Assembly (NCBI RefSeq): GCF_014852685.1
Contig: NZ_JACZDF010000006.1
Location: 62,001-126,000, forward strand
Direction of reading: 5' to 3'
Source: Flavimobilis rhizosphaerae
GTDB lineage: Bacteria; Actinomycetota; Actinomycetes; Actinomycetales; Cellulomonadaceae
DNA length: 64,000 bases
Below are positions 34,406 through 43,983 of this stretch, in pieces. A model generated the notes under the pieces. That model was given only the letters and a program-made list of their open reading frames with translations, had not been told where the DNA came from and did no database searches. Made by a program: the position numbers and the translations under genes. Every line of letters begins with the position of its first letter. The first letter of the stretch is position 1.

Positions 34406-35947
34406 TCAGTAGGCGAACGACAGCGGGGCGTCCGTGTCGTCGTCCGTGCGGGCTTCGGGGGACTCGTCGTGGACGACGAGGGGCACACCCTCGATCGCGT
34501 AGCGGTGCATGAGCTTGCCCCAGACGACGGCGAGGGCGCCGTAGACGAGCGTGAACGCGACGAGAGAGGTGAGGACGACGCCGGGGCTCGTGACGTTCGA
34601 GACGCCGCGCCACGTCATCATCCACACGCCGTCGACGCCGGACGGGTTGGGGTTGGGGTAGACGACCCATGGCTGACGACCCATCTCGGTGAAGATCCAG
34701 CCGAACGCCGACGCGAGGAACGGCGCGGGCAGGGCGACGAGACCGAGGCGCTTGAACCACACGTTGTCCGTGACCGCGCCCTTGCGGGTGAACCACAGCG
34801 CGCCGAGCGCGAGGAGCGCGGAGAACACACCGAAGCCGATCATGAGACGGAACGACCAGTAGGTGATCGCGAGGTTGGGGATGTAGTCGAGCACCTCGTC
34901 GGCGGTGCCGTCGGTCGGCACGGGAAGGCCGTTGAGCTGGGCGTGCTCGCCCTTCGTCGCGCCGTGGACCGCAGCCATCTCCTCCTGGAGCTGCTCGGTG
35001 CCCTTGATCGTCGCGTCGAACGTGTTCGTCGCGAGGAACGAGGTGAGGCCCGGGATCTGCAGGACGTGGGTGACCGACCCGCAGTCGCCCTCGAGGTTGC
35101 CGATCGTGAGGATCGAGAACCCGGCGCCGTCCTCCGTCTGGCACAGGCCCTCGGCGGCGGCCATCTTCGCGGGCTGCTGCTCGAACATCAGCTGGGCCTG
35201 CGTGTGGCCTGAGAGCGCGACGCCGAGGCCTGCGACGAGCATGACCCACGCACCCGCGCGGAGGCCGGAGCGGTACGTGGAGCGGGCGAGCTCGACGTTC
35301 TCAGGCTTCTTCGAGCGCACGAGTCGGACCATCCACCAGGCGCAGATGCCCGCGACGAATGTACCGGCCGTGACGAACGCGGCGGTGATGGTGTGGGGGA
35401 AGGCTGCGAGCACCGTGTTGTTCGTGAGGACAGCCCAGATGTCGACGAGCTCGGCGCGGCCGGTCTCGGGGTTGAAGATCGTGCCGACCGGGTGCTGCAT
35501 CCACGAGTTGGCCGCGAGGATGAAGTAGGCAGAGAGGTTCGTCGCGATGGCGACGGCCCAGATGCACGCGAGGTGGATCTTCTTGGGGAGGCGTCCCCAG
35601 CCGAAGATCCACAGGCCGAGGAACGTGGACTCGACGAAGAACGCGGCGAGGGCCTCCATGGCGAGCGGTGCGCCGAAGACGTCGCCGACGAAGCGCGAGT
35701 ACTCGGACCAGTTCATGCCGAACTGGAACTCCTGGACGATGCCCGTGACGACGCCGATGGCGAAGTTGATGAGGAGGAGCTTGCCGAAGAACTTCGTGAG
35801 GCGCAGCCACTTCTCGTCGCCCGTACGGACCCAGGCGGTCTGGAAGGCGGCGACCATCGGTGCGAGCCCGATCGTCAGGGGGACGAAGATGAAGTGGTAG
35901 ACGGTGGTGACACCGAACTGCCATCGTGCGAGGTCAAGTACTTCCAC
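34406..35947 (-). CDS. cydA: Cytochrome bd oxidase subunit I
   Basis: A 513-aa heme-carrying subunit. The heme b595/d ligand H18 lies in TTVYHFIFVPLTIG, the conserved FQFGMNWSEYSRFVG and FFVESTFLGLWIFGW follow, and the GRQPW motif with the quinol-site region is near residue 422 (EMGRQPWVVYP). The periplasmic Q-loop is of the short type. The GTG at 35947 is preceded by GGAG with 6-nt spacing; upstream in-frame codons run back over the promoter and are not used. It leads the operon cydA-cydB-cydD-cydC-kinase. Confidence 0.96.
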   Translation of the reverse strand: MEVLDLARWQFGVTTVYHFIFVPLTIGLAPMVAAFQTAWVRTGDEKWLRLTKFFGKLLLINFAIGVVTGIVQEFQFGMNWSEYSRFVGDVFGAPLAMEALAAFFVESTFLGLWIFGWGRLPKKIHLACIWAVAIATNLSAYFILAANSWMQHPVGTIFNPETGRAELVDIWAVLTNNTVLAAFPHTITAAFVTAGTFVAGICAWWMVRLVRSKKPENVELARSTYRSGLRAGAWVMLVAGLGVALSGHTQAQLMFEQQPAKMAAAEGLCQTEDGAGFSILTIGNLEGDCGSVTHVLQIPGLTSFLATNTFDATIKGTEQLQEEMAAVHGATKGEHAQLNGLPVPTDGTADEVLDYIPNLAITYWSFRLMIGFGVFSALLALGALWFTRKGAVTDNVWFKRLGLVALPAPFLASAFGWIFTEMGRQPWVVYPNPNPSGVDGVWMMTWRGVSNVTSPGVVLTSLVAFTLVYGALAVVWGKLMHRYAIEGVPLVVHDESPEARTDDDTDAPLSFAY

Positions 35948-36017
35948 CGGGGGCTCCACGTTCGAGGTGCGGGGTGCGGTCGACGGATGCGAGATGACGC
36001 AGCGTCGTGTCAGGAAG

Positions 36018-36060
36018 AATCTAGGGCTGATGGGCTGAAGGTCCCGGGGACCTTGGTCCC
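36018..36060 (-). promoter_or_regulatory. cydA promoter with DosR-box-like dyad at -42.5
   Basis: On the minus strand a -10 TAGATT (36023-36018) predicts a start near 36011; no good -35 is present (CGGGAC). The dyad GGGACC-TT-GGTCCC (36047-36060) is centred 42.5 bp upstream, where class II activators bind. The mycobacterial DosR box core is GGGACTWWAGTCCC, so the site differs only by C/G for T/A next to the centre. A second dyad AAGGTCC-CGG-GGACCTT (36038-36054) overlaps it. Control by the DosR-like regulator at 25937 is inferred. Confidence 0.6.
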
Positions 36061-36389
36061 GGATCGTCTCTCGCCGGGCGGGTCGACGCTCGTCGTCGTT
36101 ATCTCTGTGTGATACTTGGCGGAGCGACGTCCCGCGCACCGGGGCGCCGCGACGAGCGCGCAGCAGCCGCTCCGGTCCTGCGGAACCGACGCCCCGGCAC
36201 CAGCCGGCGGCGCGTAGCCCACCGGGACCGGGAGCGCGGTCCGCAGCCGTCCTCACGGACGGCGCGCCGCGGGGCGTGCGCCGCGCCGTCATCGACGACT
36301 TCCGTCGCCGGTCAGGTCCCACCTGCCGAGCGACGACTGACTGCCTCGGGGCCGTGGGTGCGGACGGGGCCCAGGGCGTGGAGTACCCC
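36061..36389 (+). other. Leader region of rne
   Basis: 329 bp without a gene between the cydA control region and the rne start. An extended -10 (TG at 36108-36109, then GATACT 36111-36116) could start rne transcription near 36123, giving an about 267-nt GC-rich 5' leader. RNase E genes elsewhere are autoregulated through long leaders; no specific fold was identified by eye. Confidence 0.35.
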
Positions 36390-39300
36390 ATGACTCTCGA
36401 CAACGACGCGGCGAACGGCTCCTCAGAGGCTCCTGCACCGCGGACCCGCCGTCGTGTGACCCGCACGGCTGCTGCGCCCGGCGCGGCCGACGCCCGTGCG
36501 ACGCAGCCAGAGGCGGCGACGGCGCCTGCGGAGGCAGTTGCACCTCAGGCCGACGCTGCCGAGGCGCCGGCGGCCCGCCGCGCGAGCTCGCGCTCGCGGT
36601 CGACCTCGAAGAAGGCTGCTGCGACCGAGGCCCCCGCGGCGGAGACCGCCGCTGCCGAGGTGGCGGCCGAGAAGCCGGCCAAGGCGCCCCGCCGTCGCGC
36701 TGGCCGTGCGTCGGGCCCCGTCGACGGCGTCGAGCAGACGCTTGACGCCGCTGTCGGCGAGTCCGCCCCTGCCGCGAAGGCTGCCGCGACGGCCGCTGCC
36801 GCGCAGGCCGACGGCGCCGCCGAGGCTCCCGTCGAGAAGAAGCCGGCGCGCCGCCGCTCGACGCGCACCGTGGCCGCCCCCGCGAGCGAGGCGACCGACG
36901 TTTCCGGCGCCGGGGACGTCGACCCCGCCCCCGCCGAGAAGCCCGCGAAGGGCCGGACCACGGCGAAGGGCGCACGCACCGCGAAGGTGGCGTCCGCACC
37001 GCAGGCCGAGGTTGCCCCCGCCGCGACGTCGGTTCCTGACGCGGCCGCTGCTCCCGAGGCTCCCGTTGCGGAGGCTGCACCCGCCGCTGCGCCCGCACGT
37101 CGTGGACGCCGCGCGGCCGGCCGTCCGGCCGGCGCGCCTTCGGCCGTCGTCGGCGAGGCCCCGGCGACCGAGAGCCCCGCTGCTCCGGCCATCGCCGAGC
37201 CTGCCGAGACCGAGGCGCCGAGCGCCCCGCGCTCGCGCTCGCGTCGCTCGACGCGCCCCGCCGCTGCGGCAGCTCCTGCGGAGCAGCCCGAGACGGCCGC
37301 CGAGGCCGCTCCCCTCGAGGAAGCGCCCGCTGCGCCTGCGCGCTCGCGATCCTCGCGGTCACGGGCCGCGAAGGCTCCGGTCGAGCCGACCACGGCCGAG
37401 GAGGCTCCCGTCGAGGACGCCCCTGCGGACGAGGCCCCCGCGACCCGCCTGCCCATGACTGCGCTCCTCTTCCAGGCGCCCGACGCCTCGAAGGCCCCGC
37501 GTCGTCGCCGTGCCCAGGCGCCCACGGGCACCCCCGCGCCGGTCGCCCGCGAGACCCCGGCCGAGGTCGAGGACGAGGTCGACGAGACCGAGGTCCTCGA
37601 CGACGTGACGGTCGACGCCGAGACGGTCGAGCCCGGGTCGACCGACGTCGACGGGACGACGGACGGTGCGGCCCAGGACGCCACCGAGGACGGGTCCGAC
37701 GACTCCTCCGACAACGACTCCTCGGACGAGGACTCCTCCGACGACGAGGGCGGTGCGCCGCGCCGTCGCCGCCGCCGTGGCGGCCGAGGCCGACGCCGCT
37801 CGGGCTCGGGCTCGAGCACCGAGAACGCTCAGCCCAACGACACGGACGAGACGTCCGACGCCGACGCCCCCGCCGACGCCGACGCCCCCGCCGACGACGA
37901 CGCGTCCACGCACGACGACGAGGTCCCCGGCTCCGCCGAGGACGGTGACGAGCACGCCGAGGGCTCCTCGAGCCGTCGGCGTCGCCGCCGTCGCCGCTCG
38001 GGCGACTCGGAGGGCGAGCCGCGCCAGCGTCGCGCGTCCAGCACGTCGACGTCGTCCGACGAGGTCACCGCGCTCAAGGGCTCGACGCGCCTCGAGGCGA
38101 AGCGTCAGCGCCGCCGTGAGGGCCGTGACGCGGGCCGCCGCCGCCAGATCATCACCGAGGCCGAGTTCCTCGCCCGCCGTGAGGCCGTCGAGCGCTCGAT
38201 GGTCGTCCGCGAGAAGAACGGCCGCACCCAGATCGCGGTTCTCGAGGACGGCGTCCTCGTCGAGCACTACGTCTCCCAGGCGGAGCAGTCATCGATGGTC
38301 GGCAACGTCTACCTCGGCCGCGTCCAGAACGTGCTGCCGAGCATGGAGGCCGCGTTCATCGACGTCGGTAAGGGCCGCAACGCCGTGCTCTACGCGGGCG
38401 AGGTCAACTGGGACGCTGCGGGCCTCGAGGGCCAGCCGCGTCGCATCGAGCAGGCGCTCAAGTCGGGCGACCCCGTGCTCGTCCAGGTGACGAAGGACCC
38501 CATCGGCCACAAGGGTGCGCGGCTCACGTCGCAGATCACGCTCGCCGGCCGCTACCTCGTCTACGTGCCCGGCGGCGGCATGACGGGCATCTCCCGCAAG
38601 CTTCCCGACACCGAGCGCGCGCGTCTCAAGAAGCTCCTCCGCGAGCTGGTCCCGGACTCGGCGGGTGTCATCGTCCGCACCGCGGCCGAGGGGGCGAGCG
38701 AGGAGGAGCTGCGCGCCGACATTGCCCGGCTCCAGGGCCAGTGGGAGAAGATCGAGAAGAAGTCGAAGAGCGGCAACGCGCCTGTCCTGCTCCAGGGTGA
38801 GCCGGACATGGCGATCCGCGTCGTGCGCGACATCTTCAACGACGACTTCTCGTCGCTCGTCGTCCAGGGCACGGACGCGTGGGACGCGATCTCGACGTAC
38901 GTCGGCGAGCTCGCCCCCGACCTCGCCGAGCGCGTCACGCGCTGGACCGAGGAGAAGGACGTCTTCGCGAGCCACCGCATCGACGAACAGCTCGCCAAGG
39001 GCATGGACCGCAAGGTCTGGCTGCCGTCGGGCGGCTCGCTCGTCATCGACCGCACCGAGGCCATGACGGTCGTCGACGTCAACACGGGCAAGTTCACGGG
39101 CTCGGGCGGCACGCTCGAGGAGACGGTGACGCGCAACAACCTCGAGGCGGCGGAGGAGATCGTCCGCCAGCTGAGGCTCCGCGACATCGGCGGCATCATC
39201 GTCATCGACTTCATCGACATGGTGCTCGAGTCCAACCGTGACCTCGTACTGCGTCGTCTGGTCGAGTGCCTCGGCCGTGACCGCACGAAGCACCAGGTCG

Positions 39301-40016
39301 CCGAGGTGACGTCGCTCGGGCTCGTCCAGATGACGCGCAAGCGCGTCGGACAAGGCCTTGTCGAGGCGTTCTCGACGACGTGCGAGCACTGCCACGGCCG
39401 TGGCTTCATCGTCCACGCCGACCCTGTCGAGAAGGGCAACGGCGGCGGCAACGGCAGCAACGGCGGTCAGCAGGCGTCGGACCCGTCGCAGAACGAATCG
39501 AAGCGTTCACGACGCAAGCGTGGCGGGGCGGCGAAGGAGGAGCAGGCGCCCGCGGCGCCAGCCGTCCCGGTCCTGCCGGCCGCGCGTGCCGAGGTGAGCG
39601 CGACGCTCGCCGCGATCGCGGCCGCAGCCGCCCAGGCCCACGTCGACGAGCCTGCCGAGGCTGGCGCACCCGTCGCCGACGAGCCTGCAGCGGCGGAGCC
39701 CGCGGTCGAGGTTGGCGCGCCGGAGACGACTGCGCCCGAGGCCTCTGCTGCTCCGGAGGCTGCCGCGGACGCCGAGGCGCCCTCGGTCCTCGAGGAGATC
39801 GTCCTCGATCTTCCTGAGCCCGCTGCGAAGCCGCGGACGACGCGTGCCCGTGGCTCGCGTCGAGCGACGGCGAGCGGACGTGCTGCGGACCGTGAGGCGA
39901 AGGCTGCCGAGGGGGCGCCCGCTGCGGCCGACGCGGTTCCTGCGGGGGAGGACGAGCGTCCGCGTCTTGACGTCCTCGCCGAGCTCGCGCAGGTGCGTCG
40001 AGAGAACCTCAGCTAG
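36390..40016 (+). CDS. rne: Ribonuclease E/G family endoribonuclease
   Basis: A 1208-aa protein with the catalytic core in the middle. Residues 1 to about 560 are low-complexity (Ala/Pro/Glu with KKPARRR-type basic patches), then an acidic Ser-Asp run (DSSDNDSSDEDSSDDEG) and an [13 protein letters not shown] stretch. The S1 domain is near 630-690 (MVGNVYLGRVQNVLPSMEA, AAFIDVGKGRNAVLY), the DNase I-like site includes MTVVDVNTGK and VIDFIDM, and the Zn-link CEHCHGRGF lies near residue 998. A second disordered Ala-rich arm closes the protein. Start ATG 36390 with GTGGAG upstream. Partners L21/L27 follow. Confidence 0.95.
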   Translation: MTLDNDAANGSSEAPAPRTRRRVTRTAAAPGAADARATQPEAATAPAEAVAPQADAAEAPAARRASSRSRSTSKKAAATEAPAAETAAAEVAAEKPAKAPRRRAGRASGPVDGVEQTLDAAVGESAPAAKAAATAAAAQADGAAEAPVEKKPARRRSTRTVAAPASEATDVSGAGDVDPAPAEKPAKGRTTAKGARTAKVASAPQAEVAPAATSVPDAAAAPEAPVAEAAPAAAPARRGRRAAGRPAGAPSAVVGEAPATESPAAPAIAEPAETEAPSAPRSRSRRSTRPAAAAAPAEQPETAAEAAPLEEAPAAPARSRSSRSRAAKAPVEPTTAEEAPVEDAPADEAPATRLPMTALLFQAPDASKAPRRRRAQAPTGTPAPVARETPAEVEDEVDETEVLDDVTVDAETVEPGSTDVDGTTDGAAQDATEDGSDDSSDNDSSDEDSSDDEGGAPRRRRRRGGRGRRRSGSGSSTENAQPNDTDETSDADAPADADAPADDDASTHDDEVPGSAEDGDEHAEGSSSRRRRRRRRSGDSEGEPRQRRASSTSTSSDEVTALKGSTRLEAKRQRRREGRDAGRRRQIITEAEFLARREAVERSMVVREKNGRTQIAVLEDGVLVEHYVSQAEQSSMVGNVYLGRVQNVLPSMEAAFIDVGKGRNAVLYAGEVNWDAAGLEGQPRRIEQALKSGDPVLVQVTKDPIGHKGARLTSQITLAGRYLVYVPGGGMTGISRKLPDTERARLKKLLRELVPDSAGVIVRTAAEGASEEELRADIARLQGQWEKIEKKSKSGNAPVLLQGEPDMAIRVVRDIFNDDFSSLVVQGTDAWDAISTYVGELAPDLAERVTRWTEEKDVFASHRIDEQLAKGMDRKVWLPSGGSLVIDRTEAMTVVDVNTGKFTGSGGTLEETVTRNNLEAAEEIVRQLRLRDIGGIIVIDFIDMVLESNRDLVLRRLVECLGRDRTKHQVAEVTSLGLVQMTRKRVGQGLVEAFSTTCEHCHGRGFIVHADPVEKGNGGGNGSNGGQQASDPSQNESKRSRRKRGGAAKEEQAPAAPAVPVLPAARAEVSATLAAIAAAAAQAHVDEPAEAGAPVADEPAAAEPAVEVGAPETTAPEASAAPEAAADAEAPSVLEEIVLDLPEPAAKPRTTRARGSRRATASGRAADREAKAAEGAPAAADAVPAGEDERPRLDVLAELAQVRRENLS

Positions 40017-40024
40017 GAGATCTC

Positions 40025-40044
40025 CGATCGTCGTGTGACGATCG
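40025..40044 (+). terminator. Hairpin after rne
   Basis: CGATCGTC (40025-40032) / GACGATCG (40037-40044), eight perfect pairs with a GTGT loop, 8 bp after the rne stop. The 313-bp gap to rplU otherwise contains only the rplU promoter. Confidence 0.5.
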
Positions 40045-40212
40045 ACACCATGCCGTCCGGCGGCGTGGCGCGCACTGTGCGCCCCACGTCGTCGTGCAGC
40101 ATGAACGTGGCCCTCGGACGGCCGGATCGCGCTTCGTGCGCGGTGCCCGGGCGGGGTCCGCACGCGGATGTGGTGGCGCGGTGTGACGTGCGCCCGCGGT
40201 GGGGCACGGCAT

Positions 40213-40241
40213 TTGACCGGCCGCCCGTGATTCCGTATCTT
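40213..40241 (+). promoter_or_regulatory. Strong sigma70-type promoter of rplU-rpmA
   Basis: TTGACC (40213-40218), exactly 17 bp, then TATCTT (40236-40241). It is the best housekeeping promoter match in the window. Transcription should start near 40248, leaving an about 80-nt leader before rplU. Confidence 0.7.
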
Positions 40242-40329
40242 TGAACGTCGGTGCGTATCGAGTCGCGCCGTTCCCCGTGTGCTCCCGGATCTCTCCGGTT
40301 GACGAGCATGCCGAGAAGACCTAAGAGAG

Positions 40330-40650
40330 ATGAGCAGCAACGTGGTGTACGCGATCGTCAAGGCCGGTGGCCGTCAGGAGAAGGTTTCTGTGGGCGACGT
40401 CGTCGTCGTCGACCGTCTCGCTGGCAACGCCGGCGAGACCGTTGAGCTGCCCGCCCTCCTTCTTGTGGACGGCGAGACGGTGACCTCTGACGCGGAGGCC
40501 CTGGCCAAGGTCAAGGTCACCGCCGAGATCGTTCGGGACGAGAAGGGCCCGAAGATCAACATTCTCAAGTACAAGAACAAGACCGGATACCGCAAGCGTA
40601 TCGGCCACCGCCAGGCCCTCACGCGCCTCAAGGTCACCGGCATCAAGTGA
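40330..40650 (+). CDS. rplU: 50S ribosomal protein L21
   Basis: A 106-aa protein: [21 protein letters not shown] at the N-terminus and the signature [19 protein letters not shown] at the C-terminus. L21 binds 23S rRNA near L20. The ATG at 40330 gives a short MSSN extension; most actinobacterial L21 proteins start MVYAIV, so the in-frame GTG at 40342 or 40345 is a real alternative. First gene of the rplU-rpmA pair. Confidence 0.95.
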   Translation: MSSNVVYAIVKAGGRQEKVSVGDVVVVDRLAGNAGETVELPALLLVDGETVTSDAEALAKVKVTAEIVRDEKGPKINILKYKNKTGYRKRIGHRQALTRLKVTGIK

Positions 40651-40725
40651 CGTCGCTCGGGCGGCGGTGACGCGGCCCGGGTCTCCGACACCCCGTTCTC
40701 GATCCCAGATAGGTAGGTTGCCGTC

Positions 40726-40980
40726 ATGGCACACAAGAAGGGCGCGAGCTCCTCGCGCAACGGTCGTGACTCCAACGCTCAGCGTCTCGGCGTCAAGCGC
40801 TTCGGCGGCCAGGTCGTCAAGGCCGGCGAGATCATCGTGCGCCAGCGCGGCACCCACTTCCACCCCGGCGTCAACGTCGGCCGTGGCAAGGACGACACGC
40901 TGTTCGCTCTCGAGGCCGGCGCCGTCCAGTTCGGCACGCGTCGTGGCCGCAAGGTCATCGACATCGTCGAGGCTGCCTGA
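40726..40980 (+). CDS. rpmA: 50S ribosomal protein L27
   Basis: An 84-aa protein. [20 protein letters not shown] is the N-terminal tail that reaches the peptidyl-transferase centre; it has no cleavable extension of the Firmicutes type. The middle holds [20 protein letters not shown]. The motif AGGTAGG lies 13 bp before the ATG. It is 75 bp after rplU and closes that operon. Confidence 0.96.
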   Translation: MAHKKGASSSRNGRDSNAQRLGVKRFGGQVVKAGEIIVRQRGTHFHPGVNVGRGKDDTLFALEAGAVQFGTRRGRKVIDIVEAA

Positions 40981-40996
40981 GCCTCCACGCTCATGA

Positions 40997-41032
40997 CCGA
41001 GAGGGGCGCACCGTGCGGTGCGTCCCTCTCGG
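40997..41032 (+). terminator. Hairpin terminator after rpmA
   Basis: CCGAGAGGG (40997-41005) pairs with CCCTCTCGG (41024-41032), with further inner pairs GCGCACC/GGTGCG around a GTGC loop. It lies 16 bp after the rpmA stop. Confidence 0.65.
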
Positions 41033-41116
41033 CGTTCCCGGCGCCGTGCGCGTCGACCCCTGAGGACGTGGGCCTGCTGGCCCGCTGTCCCCGACCCCAG
41101 CAGTAAGGACCCCACC

Positions 41117-42646
41117 ATGGCCAGCTTCGTCGATCGTGTCGTGATCCACGCCTTCGGCGGGGACGGTGGGAACGGGTGCGCGTCCATCCGGCGCGAGAAG
41201 TTCAAGCCCCTCGCGGGCCCCGACGGCGGCAACGGTGGCGACGGCGGCTCCGTCCGCCTCGTCGTCGACCCCCAGGTGACGACTCTCCTCGACTACCACC
41301 ACTCGCCGCACCGCGTGGCGCCCAAGGGCACGCAGGGCATGGGCGACTACCGCTGGGGCGCCAACGGTGAGGACCTCGTCCTCGGGGTGCCCGACGGGAC
41401 CGTCGTCAAGACGCGCGACGGCGAGGTGCTCGCCGACCTCGTCGGTGTCGGGGCCGAGTACGTCGTCGCCGAGGGCGGCAAGGGCGGGCTTGGGAACTTC
41501 AAGCTCGCGTCCGCCAAGCGCAAGGCGCCCGGCTTCGCGCTGCTCGGCGAGCCGGGGGAGGAGGCGACGGTCGTCCTCGAGCTCAAGTCGATCGCGGACG
41601 TCGCGCTCGTCGGCTACCCGAGCGCGGGCAAGTCCTCGCTCATCGCGGCGATCTCCGCCGCCAAGCCGAAGATCGCCGACTACCCGTTCACGACGCTCGT
41701 CCCGAACCTCGGGGTCGTCCAGGCGGGCGAGTACCGCTTCACGGTCGCCGACGTCCCGGGGCTCATCCCGGGGGCGAGCGCGGGCAAGGGCCTCGGCCTC
41801 GAGTTCCTCCGCCACATCGAGCGCACTGCGGTGCTCGTCCACGTCCTCGACTGCGCGACTCTCGAGCCGGGCCGCGATCCGATCAGTGACCTCGAGACGA
41901 TCGAGGCCGAGCTCGAGGCGTACTCGGGCGACCTCGGCATCGAGGGCAACCGGGCGCCGCTCAACGAACGTCCGCGGCTCGTCGTCCTCAACAAGATCGA
42001 CGTTCCTGAGGCCTGTGAGCTCGCCGAGTTCGTCAAGGCCGACCTCGAGGCGCGCGGCCTGCGGGTCTTCGAGATCTCGACCGCGAGCCACGAGGGCCTG
42101 CGAGCCCTCACCTTCGCGCTCGGGGAGATCGTCGCGGCGGCGCGCGCGGCCGAGCCGCCGCGTGAGCCTGCCCGCATCGTCCTGCGTCCCAAGGCGGTCG
42201 ACGACGACGACGTCACCGTCGTCCGTCACGACGACGGGCCGTCCACGTACTTCCAGGTGCGGGGCACGAAGCCCGAACGGTGGGTGCGTCAGACGGACTT
42301 CGCCAACGACGAGGCCGTCGGGTTCCTCGCGGACCGGCTCGCGAAGCTCGGCGTCGAGAAGAGGCTCTTCGCGGCGGGCGCCGTCGCGGGGGCCGAGGTC
42401 GTCATCGGCGAGGGCGACAGCGCGGTCGTCTTCGACTGGGAACCGACGCTCATGGCAGGCGCCGAGCTGCTCACGGGGCCGCGCGGTACCGACCTGCGCC
42501 TCGAGGGAGGTGAGCGGCCGACGCGTGCGCAGAAGCGCGAGGTGTACAAGGACCGCATGGACGCCAAGGCCGAGGCCCGCGCCGAGCTGTGGACCGAGCG
42601 CGAGGCCGGGCACTGGACGGCCGACGACGACTCGTCCGAGGTCTGA
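41117..42646 (+). CDS. obgE: GTPase Obg/CgtA
   Basis: A 509-aa ribosome-associated GTPase. The N-terminal Obg fold is glycine-rich ([30 protein letters not shown]). The G domain has Walker [11 protein letters not shown] (near residue 168), switch [19 protein letters not shown] and NKID. A long C-terminal region includes an OCT domain ([19 protein letters not shown]) plus a further charged tail, usual in actinobacterial Obg. The ATG at 41117 is preceded by AAGGA. Needed for 50S assembly and stress responses. Confidence 0.96.
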   Translation: MASFVDRVVIHAFGGDGGNGCASIRREKFKPLAGPDGGNGGDGGSVRLVVDPQVTTLLDYHHSPHRVAPKGTQGMGDYRWGANGEDLVLGVPDGTVVKTRDGEVLADLVGVGAEYVVAEGGKGGLGNFKLASAKRKAPGFALLGEPGEEATVVLELKSIADVALVGYPSAGKSSLIAAISAAKPKIADYPFTTLVPNLGVVQAGEYRFTVADVPGLIPGASAGKGLGLEFLRHIERTAVLVHVLDCATLEPGRDPISDLETIEAELEAYSGDLGIEGNRAPLNERPRLVVLNKIDVPEACELAEFVKADLEARGLRVFEISTASHEGLRALTFALGEIVAAARAAEPPREPARIVLRPKAVDDDDVTVVRHDDGPSTYFQVRGTKPERWVRQTDFANDEAVGFLADRLAKLGVEKRLFAAGAVAGAEVVIGEGDSAVVFDWEPTLMAGAELLTGPRGTDLRLEGGERPTRAQKREVYKDRMDAKAEARAELWTEREAGHWTADDDSSEV

Positions 42647-42749
42647 GGCGCAGACGCGCTCACGACCCCGTCAGGCATCTGCCGGGCAGGGTCGCGCCGC
42701 ACCGTGGACGTGACGGCGTCTTGGCGATGGGACGGGGGATGATGGGCGC

Positions 42750-43907
42750 GTGAACCAGCACGTCTCTGCCGTCGAAGGTCGCGCCGCGATCGCCGCGGCA
42801 CGCCGCGTCGTCGTGAAGATTGGCTCGTCCTCGCTCACGCGCGCGGACGGGCACCTCTCGGTCGACGCCCTCCAGCAGCTCGTCGAGGTCGTGGCGCGCC
42901 GTCGTCAGGCGGGCGTCGAGGTCGTCCTCATCACGTCGGGCGCCGTCGCCGCGGGGCTTGCGCCGCTCGGCCTCACGGCCCGGCCCAAGGACGTCGCGAC
43001 CGCCCAGGCCGCCGCATCGGTCGGCCAGGGCCTGCTCGTCGCGCGGTACACCGAGGCGTTTGCGTCCCACGGCCTGCGCGTCGGACAGCTGCTGCTCACG
43101 GCCGACGACACGATCCGACGCGCGCGCTACCGCAACGCGCAGCGCGCTCTCGAGCGCCTGCTCGACCTCGGCGTCGTGCCGATCATCAACGAGAATGACG
43201 CCGTGACGACAGACGAGCTGCGCTTCGGTGACAACGACCGTCTCGCGGCTCTCGTCTCCCACCTCGTGCGCGCGGACGCGATGATCCTCCTCACGGACGT
43301 CGACGGTCTCTACGACGCCCCGCCGTCCCGGCCCGGCGCGCGACGCATCGCCGAGGTGCGCTCTGCCGAAGACCTCGCGGGCATCGAGGTGACGGGGCGC
43401 GGCAGCTCCGTCGGGACGGGCGGCATGCTCACGAAGCTCGACTCGGTGCGCCTCGCGACGAGCGCGGGGATCCCCGTCGTCCTCACGAGCGCCGCGAACG
43501 CCCACGCCGCCCTCCTCGGCGAGGACACGGGCACGTGGTTCTCGGCGTTCGGCAAGAAGGGCACCGCGCGCAGCCTGTGGCTCGCGCACGCGGCGCGCAC
43601 CCACGGCCGGCTCGTCCTCGACGACGGCGCCGTGCGCGCCGTCCTCGGCGGCAAGGCGTCGCTCCTCGCCGCAGGTGTCACCGCAGTCGAGGGGGAGTTC
43701 GCGTCGGGCGAGGTCGTCGACCTCGTCGCACCCGACGGCCAAGCCGTGGCCCGCGGCATCGTGAGCTTCGACTCCGGCGAGCTGCCCGCCCTCCTCGGCC
43801 GGACGACGACCGAGCTCAAGGAGAAGTTCGGCAACGGCTACGACCGCACCGTCGTCCACCGCGACGACCTCGTGCTCGTGCGGCGCCGGCCGGTGCGGGC
43901 GGGCTGA
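42750..43907 (+). CDS. proB: Glutamate 5-kinase
   Basis: A 385-aa enzyme phosphorylating glutamate, first step of proline synthesis. The amino-acid-kinase domain shows VVVKIGSSSLT, LITSGAVAAG and INENDAV...FGDNDRLAALV, then LLTDVDGLYD and GTGGMLTKLDS. A C-terminal PUA domain (residues about 285-375) is present, as in most bacteria. GTG start 6 nt after GATGAT. Followed by proA after 76 bp. Confidence 0.96.
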   Translation: MNQHVSAVEGRAAIAAARRVVVKIGSSSLTRADGHLSVDALQQLVEVVARRRQAGVEVVLITSGAVAAGLAPLGLTARPKDVATAQAAASVGQGLLVARYTEAFASHGLRVGQLLLTADDTIRRARYRNAQRALERLLDLGVVPIINENDAVTTDELRFGDNDRLAALVSHLVRADAMILLTDVDGLYDAPPSRPGARRIAEVRSAEDLAGIEVTGRGSSVGTGGMLTKLDSVRLATSAGIPVVLTSAANAHAALLGEDTGTWFSAFGKKGTARSLWLAHAARTHGRLVLDDGAVRAVLGGKASLLAAGVTAVEGEFASGEVVDLVAPDGQAVARGIVSFDSGELPALLGRTTTELKEKFGNGYDRTVVHRDDLVLVRRRPVRAG

Positions 43908-43983
43908 GAGCAGCGTCTGCGCGGGCGTCCGCACCCCGGACCTTGGATGACCTGAGCGTCTTCGAGGACTACCCTCGGGCCGC

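Noticed and set aside
41440-41470. CGTCGGTG inside obgE as a RecA-NDp promoter
   Set aside because: The base before GTCGGTG is C and the N8 is followed by GAGTAC, not TANNNT.
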